From Pseudoselenomonas ruminantium (GTDB lineage: Bacteria; Bacillota; Negativicutes; Selenomonadales; Selenomonadaceae): DNA of 57,103 nucleotides. A model generated the notes under the pieces. It saw nothing but the letters and a program-made list of their open reading frames with translations. It was not told where the DNA came from and did not search any database. The DNA lies in NCBI GenBank assembly GCA_902780915.1, contig CACZHK010000030.1, positions 1 to 57,103 of the forward strand, read 5' to 3'. Each line of letters starts with the position of its first letter. Positions within the stretch are counted from its first letter, which is position 1. A program made the position numbers and the translations under genes. Shown one piece after another: positions 15,567 through 23,707 of this stretch.

Positions 15567-16966
15567 TTACTTTCCCTGCTTTTCGTACAGCAGCAGGAGC
15601 AATTCCTTTTGCGAGGTGGTGCCGGTCTTGCGAAACAGACTGGTGATGTGAAACTTGACAGTCCGCTGGCTGATGAAAAGCGCTTCGCTGATTTCGGCAA
15701 TGCTTTGGCCAGAAAGGATGCCATCCAGCACCTCGTTCTCTCGCTGGGTCAGCCCGTAGCGGGCGCAGTAATCCGGGGCAGGGGGCGGGGGTGCCACCTC
15801 TGCTGCGGCAGAACCAAGGTTGAAACGCAGGGCACTGCTGTAAAGAACAATGACCAGGCACCCGGCAATGGCTAATACATACAGCAATGTAAAGAACAGT
15901 TTGTCCGCATCCAGTATAAAAGCGCCGAAAACAGTGGCCACGCTGACGGTAAACATCTGCACGGAACGGCCGATTACGGCCCAAGGCTTCAGGGATGGCC
16001 GGTGGGCGGCGAGGTCTACAAAGGCCAGAATGATGAACAGGGTAAAGAAGCCATTCATGAAATCGCCAAAATAATGGAGTGGGTAATATAAAAACTGTTC
16101 CTGTCCGATCCAGATATCCCAAATGTCCTGTGCTTTGGCAAACAGTGCGGCCAAGGGCAGATACAGCCGGTTGCGGTCGGCAAAATAACCGGCTGCGATG
16201 GAACCCGCGCCATAGGACAGGCGAGAGAAGCCAAACAAATCATTAAAATTGTGATAAGCGTCCATATACAGGTCCCCAATGCCATGGAGCAGGGAAAGCA
16301 GGACGACAATCAAAAGCGTCATGGGTACGTTGTTCCGCAGGTGGTTCAGCCGCTGGCGTTTCCGGCGGGGCAGGTTGTTCCAGGCATTTTGGCAATAGCA
16401 TGGCAAGGCTGCCCATGCACAGCACCGAGGCAGTCAGAATGCCGGCCAACGAGGCATCAAAAGCAGCATGGAAACCGGCCTGCAGCAGCAGGGAAAAGGC
16501 AGTCGAAAAGCCGAAGAAGCGACCAGTCACGTCTGGTGCCACATGCAGGGAAATCAAATGGAAAATCAGCGCAAACACGCCCCCGGAAAGTGCCATAAAG
16601 AAGGCAAGCAGCAACAGGCGAGGGCCGGTTGCCACGAAGGGGAACGCTATTACGGAAAGCATGATCGTCGCCAGCACTGGAAGCAGATACCGCTGCCAGC
16701 TTGAAGGCCGGAGTCCGTAGCACACGGTGCCGGAGAAAATCGCCAACATCATGCAAAGATCCGGCAACATTTCCGTACCGGGGATAATGGAAGAGAAAAA
16801 GGTTTGTGGCCAGTCGATGCCGGCAAAATGGAGCGCCATGTACACCGTGGTGGCCCAGAAAAAGATTGGCCACAAACAAGGACACGGCGCAGATATCTGC
16901 GCCGATATTTTTTGGCAAGATAATGGAACGCAATGTCGGCAATAAAGATGTAAGTGTCACGTTCAT
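15567..16966 (-). pseudogene. MFS-type membrane protein with LuxR C-terminal HTH, broken by two frameshifts
   Basis: The coding content runs over three frames. From ATG 16966 (AAGGAC upstream) the frame gives a short N-terminus up to AVSLFVANLF near 16860. It then shifts to another frame, FWATTVYMALHFAGIDW, which continues with ~6 helices to about 16390. A second shift leads to LLIVVLLSLLHGIGDLYMDA with more helices and a C-terminal LuxR/GerE HTH (GLTQRENEVLDGILSGQSI... ISQRTVKFHITSLFRKTG). The whole would be ~465 aa, fitting the 12-helix MFS-LuxR regulators. The breaks fall in a T5 run and a G/C-rich run, so decay or assembly errors could explain them. A plus-strand terminator-like palindrome (16885-16904) lies inside the 5' part. 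Confidence 0.7.
16885..16913 (+). terminator. Perfect 20-bp palindrome followed by a T-run
   Basis: CGGCGCAGATATCTGCGCCG is a perfect palindrome (8-bp stem, ATAT loop) followed by ATATTTTTTT on the plus strand, the form of an intrinsic terminator. No plus-strand gene precedes it. It sits within the 5' coding part of the broken LuxR-type gene, so it may simply be coding sequence. Confidence 0.35.
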
Positions 16967-17126
16967 CAAGTCCTTTTATATTCAGTGGCAATCGAGAAAT
17001 TGGCAATCTGAATGAAAAAAATGCAAATAATTTCTTGTGAAGGAAAACAATAGGATATGAATATTATAAGAAAAAAATTCTGCATTAGCAATAAGAAAGC
17101 ACCGATTAGCGGGTAGAATTGCAATA

Positions 17127-17174
17127 CTGTACGCGGGTACAGGTCGCTTTTTCCGCTTTCTCCCAGCTTATAAG
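17127..17174 (+). promoter_or_regulatory. Second lux-box-like dyad with a -10 element, upstream of the autotransporter
   Basis: CTGTAC-GCGG-GTACAG (17127-17142) is the same dyad as at 12598 with the same 4-bp spacer, followed by TATAAG at 17169-17174 and no -35 box. The dyad centre is ~46 bp before the expected start. A half site CTGTAC lies at 17181-17186. The dyad lies between the LuxR-type pseudogene and the autotransporter, so it could act on either. The rest of 16967-17343 holds a possible passenger-repeat remnant (17236-17298). Confidence 0.55.
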
Positions 17175-17343
17175 GCAAAACTGTACGGAAGGGCAAAAGG
17201 AAATTTTCCTGCCGTCATTGAATAGCCGAGACATATCCTCATTCTGTGACCATCACCGGCGGCACGATTCCGATTCAAGGTCAAGGTGACATGAGATAAG
17301 GGGAAAAATCTATATAAACAGCGAAAGCCAGGGAGGAAAGATT

Positions 17344-19884
17344 ATGAGAAGGTTTGGCAAGAAGCATCAAAAACAGTTGGCGAAGCTCGTCACTGCGGCA
17401 CTGCTGTGCGCGGGAGGGGGGCTTTTTAGTCCGCCGTCTGTGGCGTCGGCAGAGGAGGTCACGGTCACGAGTGCAATCGTGGATGGGATGGGGTATGCGG
17501 TAACTTCAGACCCGGCCGACGGAATGAATGTTCCGCCGGGGAGTAGTGGAAACCACATGATATTTTTTCCCAAAAACGCCAATGTCTTGAATATCACGGG
17601 CACCTTCAATGCCACCACCAGCGGATTGGGTGGTATAAAATTTTATGGCGGCTATAACGAAGGAGCCATTGGAAAAACCGTCAATATCACCGGAACGGGA
17701 ACGGATATAGCCGTTGGCACCATTGCAGGCGGATGGGCGAATGGGAACTACAGCGTGACGGGGAATCATGTCAATTTTCTCGGTGGAACGACTACGGCGT
17801 CGCAAATTTACGGCGGTGACGGGGTGAATGGGGCGAATGTGTCGAAGAACCATGTCAATATTGCCGAAGGCAGTACCATAAAATATAAAGGATATGGCGT
17901 TGCAATTTGCGGCGGCATGGAATTAGCGGGAAGCGGGGGGGGCGTGGATGCCAATACGGTGACCATCAGCGGCACACTCGCCACGGCAGTTCCTTCCGCG
18001 TATCTCGAGGTCACGGTCGCGGGCGGCGCGACGGATATGGGAGACGGAAAAAACGTGACAGGCAACATGGTCGAAATTAAGGGGGCCACCTTTGACACGG
18101 GGGCAAGTGATAATGTGGCCATCTACGGCGGCTATAACACTGCAACAAATGGCAACGCCACAGGCAACACGGTCACCATCAGCGGCAACAGCACGTTTGG
18201 AAATGGCAATACTTCTATTTACGGCGGTCGATCCGATTCTGGGGCAGCCAATGACAACACGGTGGAAATTTCCGGCGGCACAATCAACGGCTATATATAC
18301 GGCGGCATGGGTAGCACCGAGGCCAGCGGCAACACCGTAACCATTTCGGGCGATGCGATAATCAACGCTTTGGATTCCGCATACATATACGGTGGTACGG
18401 GCGGCGCACCTATCACGAAAAACAACACCATAAACATCCTGACACAGATTTCCGTGAAAGGACTTTACGGCGGCATCGCTTCGGGTGCTGGAGATGGCAA
18501 TACGCTGAACGTCAATGCGACAGGCGTGACGGTCGGAGACGATGGCATCAATGGCTTCCAGAACATGAACTTCTTCCTGCCGGACGGCGCGGCGGGCAAG
18601 ACGATGCTGACGGTCAACGCGAACGGCATGGCCACCGACCTCAAAGGCGTAGCTATCGGCGCGGCGGTGCAGACGGGGGCGAAGTTCAACAAAGGCGATA
18701 CCGTGAATCTGATTACAAACCCCATCGGCCTGCTCACGGACGAGACGACGACCATGAAGCAGATTACAGACGAGACTGTGACTATCCAGACGAAGCCAAC
18801 GGCAAAAACCTTGACCACGGACCAGTCTTATAAGCTGGGCATTTCCAAGCAGGGCAAAACCACCATTGTCGCCACTGTAACGGATATAGAGGAAAAGCAG
18901 AACGAGGAACGCACGGAGCAGGCCAAGTCCCTCATTGAGACCCGGGCGGCAGCCACTACCTTTGTGAATTCCGGCGCGGATATGCTGGCTTCCCAGGGCT
19001 TTAGCCAGGCAGCTAACGCCGTGGCTCTGGAGGCGGCAGAAAAAGCGAAAGACGGCGCGGCATCTCCCTCTGCCAATGCCTTTACTCCCTTCGCCGCCAT
19101 CGGGGGTTCTGGCATGAGGGCGGAGACCGGCTCCTATGTCAAGACCAAGGGCTTTGGGCTGAATGTGGGCTTTGCCCGTGAAATCGCCAACTCCCAGGGC
19201 AAATTGCTCTTTGGCCCTGTGGTGGAGTACGGCGGGGGCAGCTATGACAGCTACCTGGAAGATGCCGCAGGCACCCATGGTGACGGCGGTGCCCATTACT
19301 ACGGCCTGGGCCTCATGGCGCGGCAGGTGAATCACGATGGCCTGTACTACGAAGGCAGCATCCGGGGCGGCCGGGTGAAAGCTGACTTCAACAGCACCCT
19401 TGACCAGCTGGGCAAGGTCAACTATGACAGCTCCTCCACCTACTGGGCAGCCCATCTGGGTGTAGGCAAGGTCTTCTCTGTTGGCAGCAATAACAAGCTG
19501 GACGGCTATCTGAAATACTTCTACAGCCACCAGGCAGGGGACACCACCACCGTCCATATCCAGAATGCGGCTGATGTAAGTGCCCGCTTCGACTCCGTGG
19601 ACAGCAACCGCATCCGCGTAGGCGCAAGGCTCACCCACAAGGTCAATGACCAGAACAGCTTCTACGGCGGACTGGCCTACCAGTACGAATTCGGCGGCGA
19701 AGCCCGCGCCCACTTCGCAGGCGGCGGTGCAGTCCCCAGCCCCAGCCTCAAAGGCTCCAGCGGCATGATGGAACTGGGGTGGCAGTACAAGAAGGACAAT
19801 GTCACCGTAGACCTGGGCATGAACGGCTGGATCGGCAAGCAGCGCGGCCTCAGCGCCCAGCTGGGAGCCACCTGGACTTTCTGA
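17344..19884 (+). CDS. Type V autotransporter with repeat passenger
   Basis: 846-aa surface protein. A long signal peptide (~36 residues, LAKLVTAALLCAGGGLFSPP, then SVASA) is followed by a passenger (~40-500) of beta-helix-like repeats built on G-N-x-V-x-I-S-G and IYGG, for example NTVEISGGTINGYIYGG. A charged helical linker (EEKQNEERTEQAKSLIETRA) precedes a C-terminal beta-barrel of ~270 residues. The protein ends in AQLGATWTF; the terminal Phe is the BAM recognition signal. The ribosome site GGGAGGAAAG is strong. The AC-rich passenger and the barrel look compositionally different, as expected where passengers recombine onto conserved barrels. Likely role: adhesion or surface interaction; the target is unknown. 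Confidence 0.88.
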   Translation: MRRFGKKHQKQLAKLVTAALLCAGGGLFSPPSVASAEEVTVTSAIVDGMGYAVTSDPADGMNVPPGSSGNHMIFFPKNANVLNITGTFNATTSGLGGIKFYGGYNEGAIGKTVNITGTGTDIAVGTIAGGWANGNYSVTGNHVNFLGGTTTASQIYGGDGVNGANVSKNHVNIAEGSTIKYKGYGVAICGGMELAGSGGGVDANTVTISGTLATAVPSAYLEVTVAGGATDMGDGKNVTGNMVEIKGATFDTGASDNVAIYGGYNTATNGNATGNTVTISGNSTFGNGNTSIYGGRSDSGAANDNTVEISGGTINGYIYGGMGSTEASGNTVTISGDAIINALDSAYIYGGTGGAPITKNNTINILTQISVKGLYGGIASGAGDGNTLNVNATGVTVGDDGINGFQNMNFFLPDGAAGKTMLTVNANGMATDLKGVAIGAAVQTGAKFNKGDTVNLITNPIGLLTDETTTMKQITDETVTIQTKPTAKTLTTDQSYKLGISKQGKTTIVATVTDIEEKQNEERTEQAKSLIETRAAATTFVNSGADMLASQGFSQAANAVALEAAEKAKDGAASPSANAFTPFAAIGGSGMRAETGSYVKTKGFGLNVGFAREIANSQGKLLFGPVVEYGGGSYDSYLEDAAGTHGDGGAHYYGLGLMARQVNHDGLYYEGSIRGGRVKADFNSTLDQLGKVNYDSSSTYWAAHLGVGKVFSVGSNNKLDGYLKYFYSHQAGDTTTVHIQNAADVSARFDSVDSNRIRVGARLTHKVNDQNSFYGGLAYQYEFGGEARAHFAGGGAVPSPSLKGSSGMMELGWQYKKDNVTVDLGMNGWIGKQRGLSAQLGATWTF

Positions 19885-19905
19885 AAACGGGAGTTTTGGC
19901 AATGT

Positions 19906-19954
19906 AAAAGGGAGCGTCTGCATGGAGATTTCTCTTCATGCAGACGCTCCTTTT
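19906..19954. terminator. Bidirectional terminator, autotransporter / MgtC-like gene
   Basis: An 18-bp stem (AAAAGGAGCGTCTGCATG with one bulged G) with a 12-nt loop and T/A runs on both sides, between convergent genes. Confidence 0.93.
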
Positions 19955-20635
19955 CTATGTGATATTCACGCTGATGATGCCTTCGATTTTTCGCAGGTAT
20001 TCGATAATATCGGCGCTTTTCATGCTCTTGCGGTTGAAAACATCCAGCTCGATGTAGAGCAGCTTGGTTTCTTTATCCTCGGCTTCGTCCTCGTCTGCCT
20101 TGACTTTCATGCCTTTGACCTTGAAATCCATCTTTTCCAGGCAGTTGCTGATGTGCATGAGCTGCCCCGGCTTGTCTATGGTGTGGATGATGAGGGAGAG
20201 CCGCTTCTCGTGATCAACCCAGTCATCCAGCCGGGAGAGCCTGCCCAGGGCGATGAAGACCAGCAGCCCTGTAAAGACGGCTCCCACATAGAAACCGCCG
20301 CCTATGGCCAGGCCCACCCCTGCCACCACCCAGAGACAGGCGGCGGTGGTGAGTCCTGTGACGGTGAGCCCCTCCTTCATGATGGCGCCCGCGCCCAGGA
20401 AGCCTATGCCGCTGACCACCTGGGCTGCCAGGCGGGCCGGGTCGGCATTGGTCTTGCCCTCTACCTGCTGGTACATATCCTGGGACAGCACCATGATGAG
20501 GCAGGAACCCAGGCAGACCAGCATATTGGTCCTGAGGCCAGCCGACTTCCGCCGCGACTGCCGCTCATAACCGATGACGCCGCCCATGATGCAGGATAGC
20601 AAAAGGCGGAAACAGAGCTCCCAGTCCGAAATCAT
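19955..20635 (-). CDS. MgtC/SapB-family membrane protein
   Basis: 226 aa from ATG 20635, which has GGGGGGTGAG just upstream; a GTG at 20644 is in frame but overlaps that site. Four to five N-terminal membrane helices carry the MgtC signature (GGVIGYERQ...SAGLRTNMLVCLGS, and GFLGAGAIMKEG). A soluble C-terminal domain (~145-226) looks ACT-like. Family members are linked to Mg2+ limitation, acid or envelope stress and F-ATPase modulation rather than Mg2+ transport. Transcribed alone towards the autotransporter. Confidence 0.88.
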   Translation of the reverse strand: MISDWELCFRLLLSCIMGGVIGYERQSRRKSAGLRTNMLVCLGSCLIMVLSQDMYQQVEGKTNADPARLAAQVVSGIGFLGAGAIMKEGLTVTGLTTAACLWVVAGVGLAIGGGFYVGAVFTGLLVFIALGRLSRLDDWVDHEKRLSLIIHTIDKPGQLMHISNCLEKMDFKVKGMKVKADEDEAEDKETKLLYIELDVFNRKSMKSADIIEYLRKIEGIISVNIT

Positions 20636-20717
20636 AGCGCTCACCCCCCGTAGTATTGGAATTATTATGAGAATATTTCCACATGATAATATAATTTCCT
20701 GCTACGGGCAATAAAAA

Positions 20718-20854
20718 AGCCTTCCCCTTGAGGGGAAGGTGTCAGCCGCAGGCTGACGGATGAGGTGGGGAACTGACTTGATATGGTAGCTGAATTAGTT
20801 CATGTGCCACCTCATCCACCGCTTCGCGGTCCCCCTTCCCCAGAGGGGAAGGCT
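20718..20854. repeat. Palindromic intergenic repeat (MITE-like), copy 1
   Basis: A ~137-bp element whose ends (AGCCTTCCCC...GGGGAAGGCT) and inner blocks (GATGAGGTGG...CCACCTCATC) are inverted, giving two ~50-nt arms around a short centre. Sub-hairpins GTCAGCC/GGCTGAC and ACCGC/GCGGT are visible. Related blocks recur at 31099-31199. It fills most of the 20636-20860 gap and may also terminate the leftward symporter transcript. Confidence 0.8.
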
Positions 20855-20860
20855 CTTTTA

Positions 20861-22282
20861 TTACTTGCTCATCTCGTCCCACTTCTCTTCGAGTTCGCGG
20901 ACGATGCGGGCGTGCTCTTTCTCAGTGAGGGTGACCTTGGCTCTGTAGATGAAAGCAGCCAGGGCAATGAGAGCCAGAGGCGCGGCGAACATTACCAGCT
21001 GGAAGTTCCTGAGGCCGTCAGCAGTGATGCTGTCGGCGGTAGCGCCTGCGGTCATGCCTACCCAGACGGCGGTGAGGCCTACGATGCCGCTGGTGATAGC
21101 GCCGGAGAGCTTGTCTATCAGAGGACGGACGCAGAGCACCAGGGCTTCATCGCGATGGCCCAGCTTCAGCTGGCCGTACTCAACGGTATCAGTGATGGTC
21201 ATGAGCACCACCAGGAAGATCAGGGGCTGGGGCAGGCTGAAGATGCCGGCGCCGGCGAGAGCCATAGCCACGTTCTTGCCGGACATGGCATAGCAGACAA
21301 CACCTGCCAGCATGATGGCAATGGAAGCGAAGAACAGCTTGCGGCGGCTGAACTTCGTAGTCAAGATGGGGAACAGGGCCACGGCAGCCAGGCCGATGAC
21401 TACATTGATGACACCCAGAATGGAGAATTCGGAATTATCACCGATAACATAAGTGAAGTAATAGAGGTTGAAGTTGTTGATGATGTTCTGGCCCAGGCCG
21501 AAGATGAGGTAGGCGATAGCCACCCACAGCAGCTGGTCGTTCTTCAGGAGAATCTTGAAAACATCTTTGAAGGAAGTCTGGGTCTTGTTCTCGCGGAGGT
21601 TGGATTTCTGCTCCTTGGTGAAGATGCCCAGGATGATGGCACCCAAAGTGGCGATGCCGCCGCCGATGCAGGCGAAGGCGAACCAGCCGGTGGGGTCACC
21701 GGCGCCGCCGTTGGCATCATGGGAGAAGAACATGACCACGGGGATGACCATGATGGTCACCAGCTGGCCGCCGAAGACAGAACCGATACGGGCAAAGGTA
21801 GCGGTGATCTCGCGCTCATGGGAGTCGAAGGAGATAGCCGGGATCATGGACCAGATAGCCACATCCTTGGCGGAATAGAACACATCCATGATGAAGTAGA
21901 TGATGGCGAAGAGAACCAGATAGGTGACGGGGGAGCTGACAGCCAGGCCGCCCATGTCGGTGAAGAGGAAAGCCAGAGTAATGGCTGCCACGAAAGCGCC
22001 TACGATAACCCAGGGCTTGAACTTGCCCCAGCGGGTTTCCGTCTTGTCAATGATATTGCCGATGAAGGGGTCAATGAAAAGCTCGCCGATGCGCAGCACC
22101 AGGATGATGGTGGTGACGATGCCGATCATATAGGCATCATGGCTGGGATTGTCAGAGTGGAACAGGTTGCTGGTGACAAAGATCATGAAGTAGGTTCCCA
22201 GCATGGCGTAGAACACGTCATGCCCGAAGGTGCCGCAGGCGTATGCCACCCGGGGCCAGAAGTTGCTTTTGTTCTCGTTCAT
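20861..22282 (-). CDS. GPH-family (MelB-like) sugar:cation symporter
   Basis: 473-aa permease with about 12 membrane helices. The N-terminus (WPRVAYACGTFGHDVFYAML) and DPFIGNIIDKTETRWGKFKPW match the glycoside-pentoside-hexuronide:cation symporter family, in which the DP..G....TRWG.F.PW loop is diagnostic. Substrate is probably a glycoside or hexuronide; uxaC ~11 kb away fits hexuronides but is not proof. Start at 22282 (MNENKSNFW) chosen for GGAGG 8 nt upstream. It follows a cytidylate-kinase-like gene by 35 nt and is likely co-transcribed from a promoter with a LacI-type operator. Confidence 0.87.
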   Translation of the reverse strand: MNENKSNFWPRVAYACGTFGHDVFYAMLGTYFMIFVTSNLFHSDNPSHDAYMIGIVTTIILVLRIGELFIDPFIGNIIDKTETRWGKFKPWVIVGAFVAAITLAFLFTDMGGLAVSSPVTYLVLFAIIYFIMDVFYSAKDVAIWSMIPAISFDSHEREITATFARIGSVFGGQLVTIMVIPVVMFFSHDANGGAGDPTGWFAFACIGGGIATLGAIILGIFTKEQKSNLRENKTQTSFKDVFKILLKNDQLLWVAIAYLIFGLGQNIINNFNLYYFTYVIGDNSEFSILGVINVVIGLAAVALFPILTTKFSRRKLFFASIAIMLAGVVCYAMSGKNVAMALAGAGIFSLPQPLIFLVVLMTITDTVEYGQLKLGHRDEALVLCVRPLIDKLSGAITSGIVGLTAVWVGMTAGATADSITADGLRNFQLVMFAAPLALIALAAFIYRAKVTLTEKEHARIVRELEEKWDEMSK

Positions 22283-22317
22283 GGTTGATTCCTCCAAAAC
22301 TGCGGTATTATCCATGC

Positions 22318-22920
22318 TCAAAGTTTTACTTTTTCAATGTAGGCAAGGATTGCATCGGCAATCTTATCCAGCGGCTCGTGGCTGGTATTGACCACCAGAT
22401 CGTAGTTGGCACCATCGCCCCAGGTGCGGCCTGTGTAGTAATCGTAGTAGCGGGCGCGCTTCTCGTTCTCCTTGTTCAGCTCCTTGAGGCTCTTGCCCTC
22501 ATAGACTTCCTTGCCGCGCTTCTCGCGGTAATCGTCATCGGCGCAGACGAAGATGGAGAAATGATTGGGATCATTGCGGAGCACATAATCGCCGCAGCGG
22601 CCCAGGATCACGCAGGAGCCATCCTTGGCCAGCTTCTTGATGGCGGAAGACTCGGAGAGGAACATGCCGTGGCTGCTCTCCCCCATGTGGGTGCCGAAGG
22701 AGTGGAAGGGGACGAAGCTCATGGACAGGGGCTTCACCTGATTCTCCATCTGCAGCAGTTCTTCCTCGCTGAGGTCGTTGATGCCCAGCTTGGCGGCGGC
22801 GATATGGACAATCTGCCTGTCGTAGAGCTTTACGCTGAGCTTATCCGCAAGTATCTGCGCCAGCTCCCTGCCGCCTGCACCATACTGGCGGCTGACGGTG
22901 AGCACAAGATTCTCCTTCAT
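22318..22920 (-). CDS. Cytidylate-kinase-like protein (Cytidylate_kin2 family)
   Basis: 200-aa P-loop protein. The N-terminus reads LVLTVSRQYGAGGRELAQIL, a modified P-loop (SRQYGAGG) typical of the AAA/cytidylate-kinase-like family, followed by KLYDRQIV and GSCVILGRCGDYVL. The substrate is unknown and family members are often not true CMP kinases. Start at 22920 (MKENLVL) has AGGAGG 7 nt upstream. Location before a sugar symporter suggests a role in substrate phosphorylation or signalling, which is inference. Confidence 0.82.
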   Translation of the reverse strand: MKENLVLTVSRQYGAGGRELAQILADKLSVKLYDRQIVHIAAAKLGINDLSEEELLQMENQVKPLSMSFVPFHSFGTHMGESSHGMFLSESSAIKKLAKDGSCVILGRCGDYVLRNDPNHFSIFVCADDDYREKRGKEVYEGKSLKELNKENEKRARYYDYYTGRTWGDGANYDLVVNTSHEPLDKIADAILAYIEKVKL

Positions 22921-22937
22921 GATACTACCTCCTGATT

Positions 22938-22991
22938 TCGTAAACGTTTTCATTTTCTTGCCATTATAAAGGGGAAAAATCCCCCTCATAA
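22938..22991 (-). promoter_or_regulatory. Promoter and LacI/CcpA-type operator of the kinase-symporter operon
   Basis: On the minus strand TATAAT is at 22968-22963 with a weak -35 near 22991-22986. TCGTAAACGTTTTCAT (22938-22953), a near-palindrome with the AAACGTTT core of LacI-family/cre operators, covers the transcription start. This points to repression by a LacI-type regulator or catabolite control. Confidence 0.65.
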
Positions 22992-23150
22992 AGACAAACA
23001 TACCATAATTACAGAGTGAAAAATATATTTTTCCTTGAATCGTTCGTGTTTATCACAGTAAACGATTTCTTTACTCTTATTATACACGATTTCCTCCGAT
23101 ATGCAATATGCTTCGTAAAAGAAAATAAATTCTGACACATTTCACAGCGT

Positions 23151-23200
23151 GCCTGGGCGTATATAGATTATTGGACAGAGATGACCCTATATATAGTGAA
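23151..23200. promoter_or_regulatory. Tandem NrdR-like boxes upstream of the small HTH-like gene
   Basis: ACCCTATATATAGTGA (23184-23199) is a close NrdR-box match. Thirty bp before it lies GGGCGTATATAGATTA, sharing the GCGTATATAG core of the second nrdD box. The pair copies the nrdD arrangement in reverse order. The neighbours are the small HTH-like gene (rightward) and the kinase-symporter operon (leftward). Confidence 0.55.
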
Positions 23201-23245
23201 AAATAAATTTTCATTCTTTTTATATTAAGATAAATATTTGACATC

Positions 23246-23274
23246 TGTACACAGTTACACTTTTGTGATATAAT
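23246..23274 (+). promoter_or_regulatory. Promoter of the small HTH-like gene
   Basis: TGTACA (23246-23251), 17-bp spacer, TATAAT (23269-23274). A perfect TTGACA-like hexamer (23238-23243) is 25 bp from the -10, too far to pair. The rest of the 22921-23336 gap is AT-rich and shows only the NrdR-like boxes. Confidence 0.6.
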
Positions 23275-23336
23275 AAAAGCGCCGCGAAGTAGCATCTAAA
23301 AGTAAATGTTGGTAACATACTGTGGGGGGATTCGGT

Positions 23337-23576
23337 ATGGCAATCAAGAACATTGAAATGGACCGTCGTGACAGTGCAAGTTATCGCAAGATGTTGAAAC
23401 GAGGAGGTTTCCTGTCAGCAAGCTACCTGTCCGTCAGCGGCTTTGACGTGGCTTCCCTCAAGAAGCTGGCTCTGGCAGGAGAGCTTGATGCCGTTCGCTG
23501 TGCTATTGGCAAATCTACCCGCTGGTATTATCGGGAGAATCAGGCAGAGAATGCGCATTTGCGCGGCCTGGCTTAA
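23337..23576 (+). CDS. Small protein of unknown function with an HTH-like C-terminal half
   Basis: 79 aa from ATG 23337, supported by GGGGGGA 8 nt upstream. The first half is basic (DRRDSASYRKMLKRGG). The second half (FDVASLKKLALAGELDAVRC, then a GKSTRWYYRE stretch) has the shape of excisionase/MerR-like helix-turn-helix proteins: 'L..LA..GEL.AV...KST.WYY'. I do not recognise the family. It is monocistronic, between its own promoter and a strong terminator, and has NrdR-like boxes ~140 nt upstream. Confidence 0.6.
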   Translation: MAIKNIEMDRRDSASYRKMLKRGGFLSASYLSVSGFDVASLKKLALAGELDAVRCAIGKSTRWYYRENQAENAHLRGLA

Positions 23577-23601
23577 GGATTTATTTGTTGCGGCATGCTT
23601 C

Positions 23602-23628
23602 AAGACCGGTTCGCCGGTCTTTTTTTTG
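23602..23628 (+). terminator. Terminator of the small HTH-like gene
   Basis: AAGACCGG-TTCG-CCGGTCTT, a perfect 8-bp stem with a stable tetraloop, then a T-run. Confidence 0.93.
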
Positions 23629-23707
23629 ACCATGGGCAAAGGGAAGCGGGAGGCCGGTGCAGAATATTTAGGAACTGGAGATGTGCAGCAGACAAGGAGG
23701 AATCCCT

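Noticed and set aside
18100..18480. Periodic repeats in the autotransporter gene considered as a CRISPR-like array
   Set aside because: They keep one reading frame with IYGG and V-x-I-S-G periodicity and vary at the DNA level, so they are protein repeats.
17923..19923. Large minus-strand frame opposite the autotransporter
   Set aside because: The forward frame has signal peptide, repeats, barrel and terminal Phe; the reverse frame has none and reads through a terminator.
20783..22288. Large plus-strand frame opposite the GPH symporter
   Set aside because: Asp/Glu/His-rich shadow with no ribosome site; it begins inside the palindromic repeat.
23238..23243. TTGACA hexamer as the -35 of the small HTH-like gene
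   Set aside because: It lies 25 bp from the TATAAT; TGTACA at 23246 has the correct 17-bp spacing.
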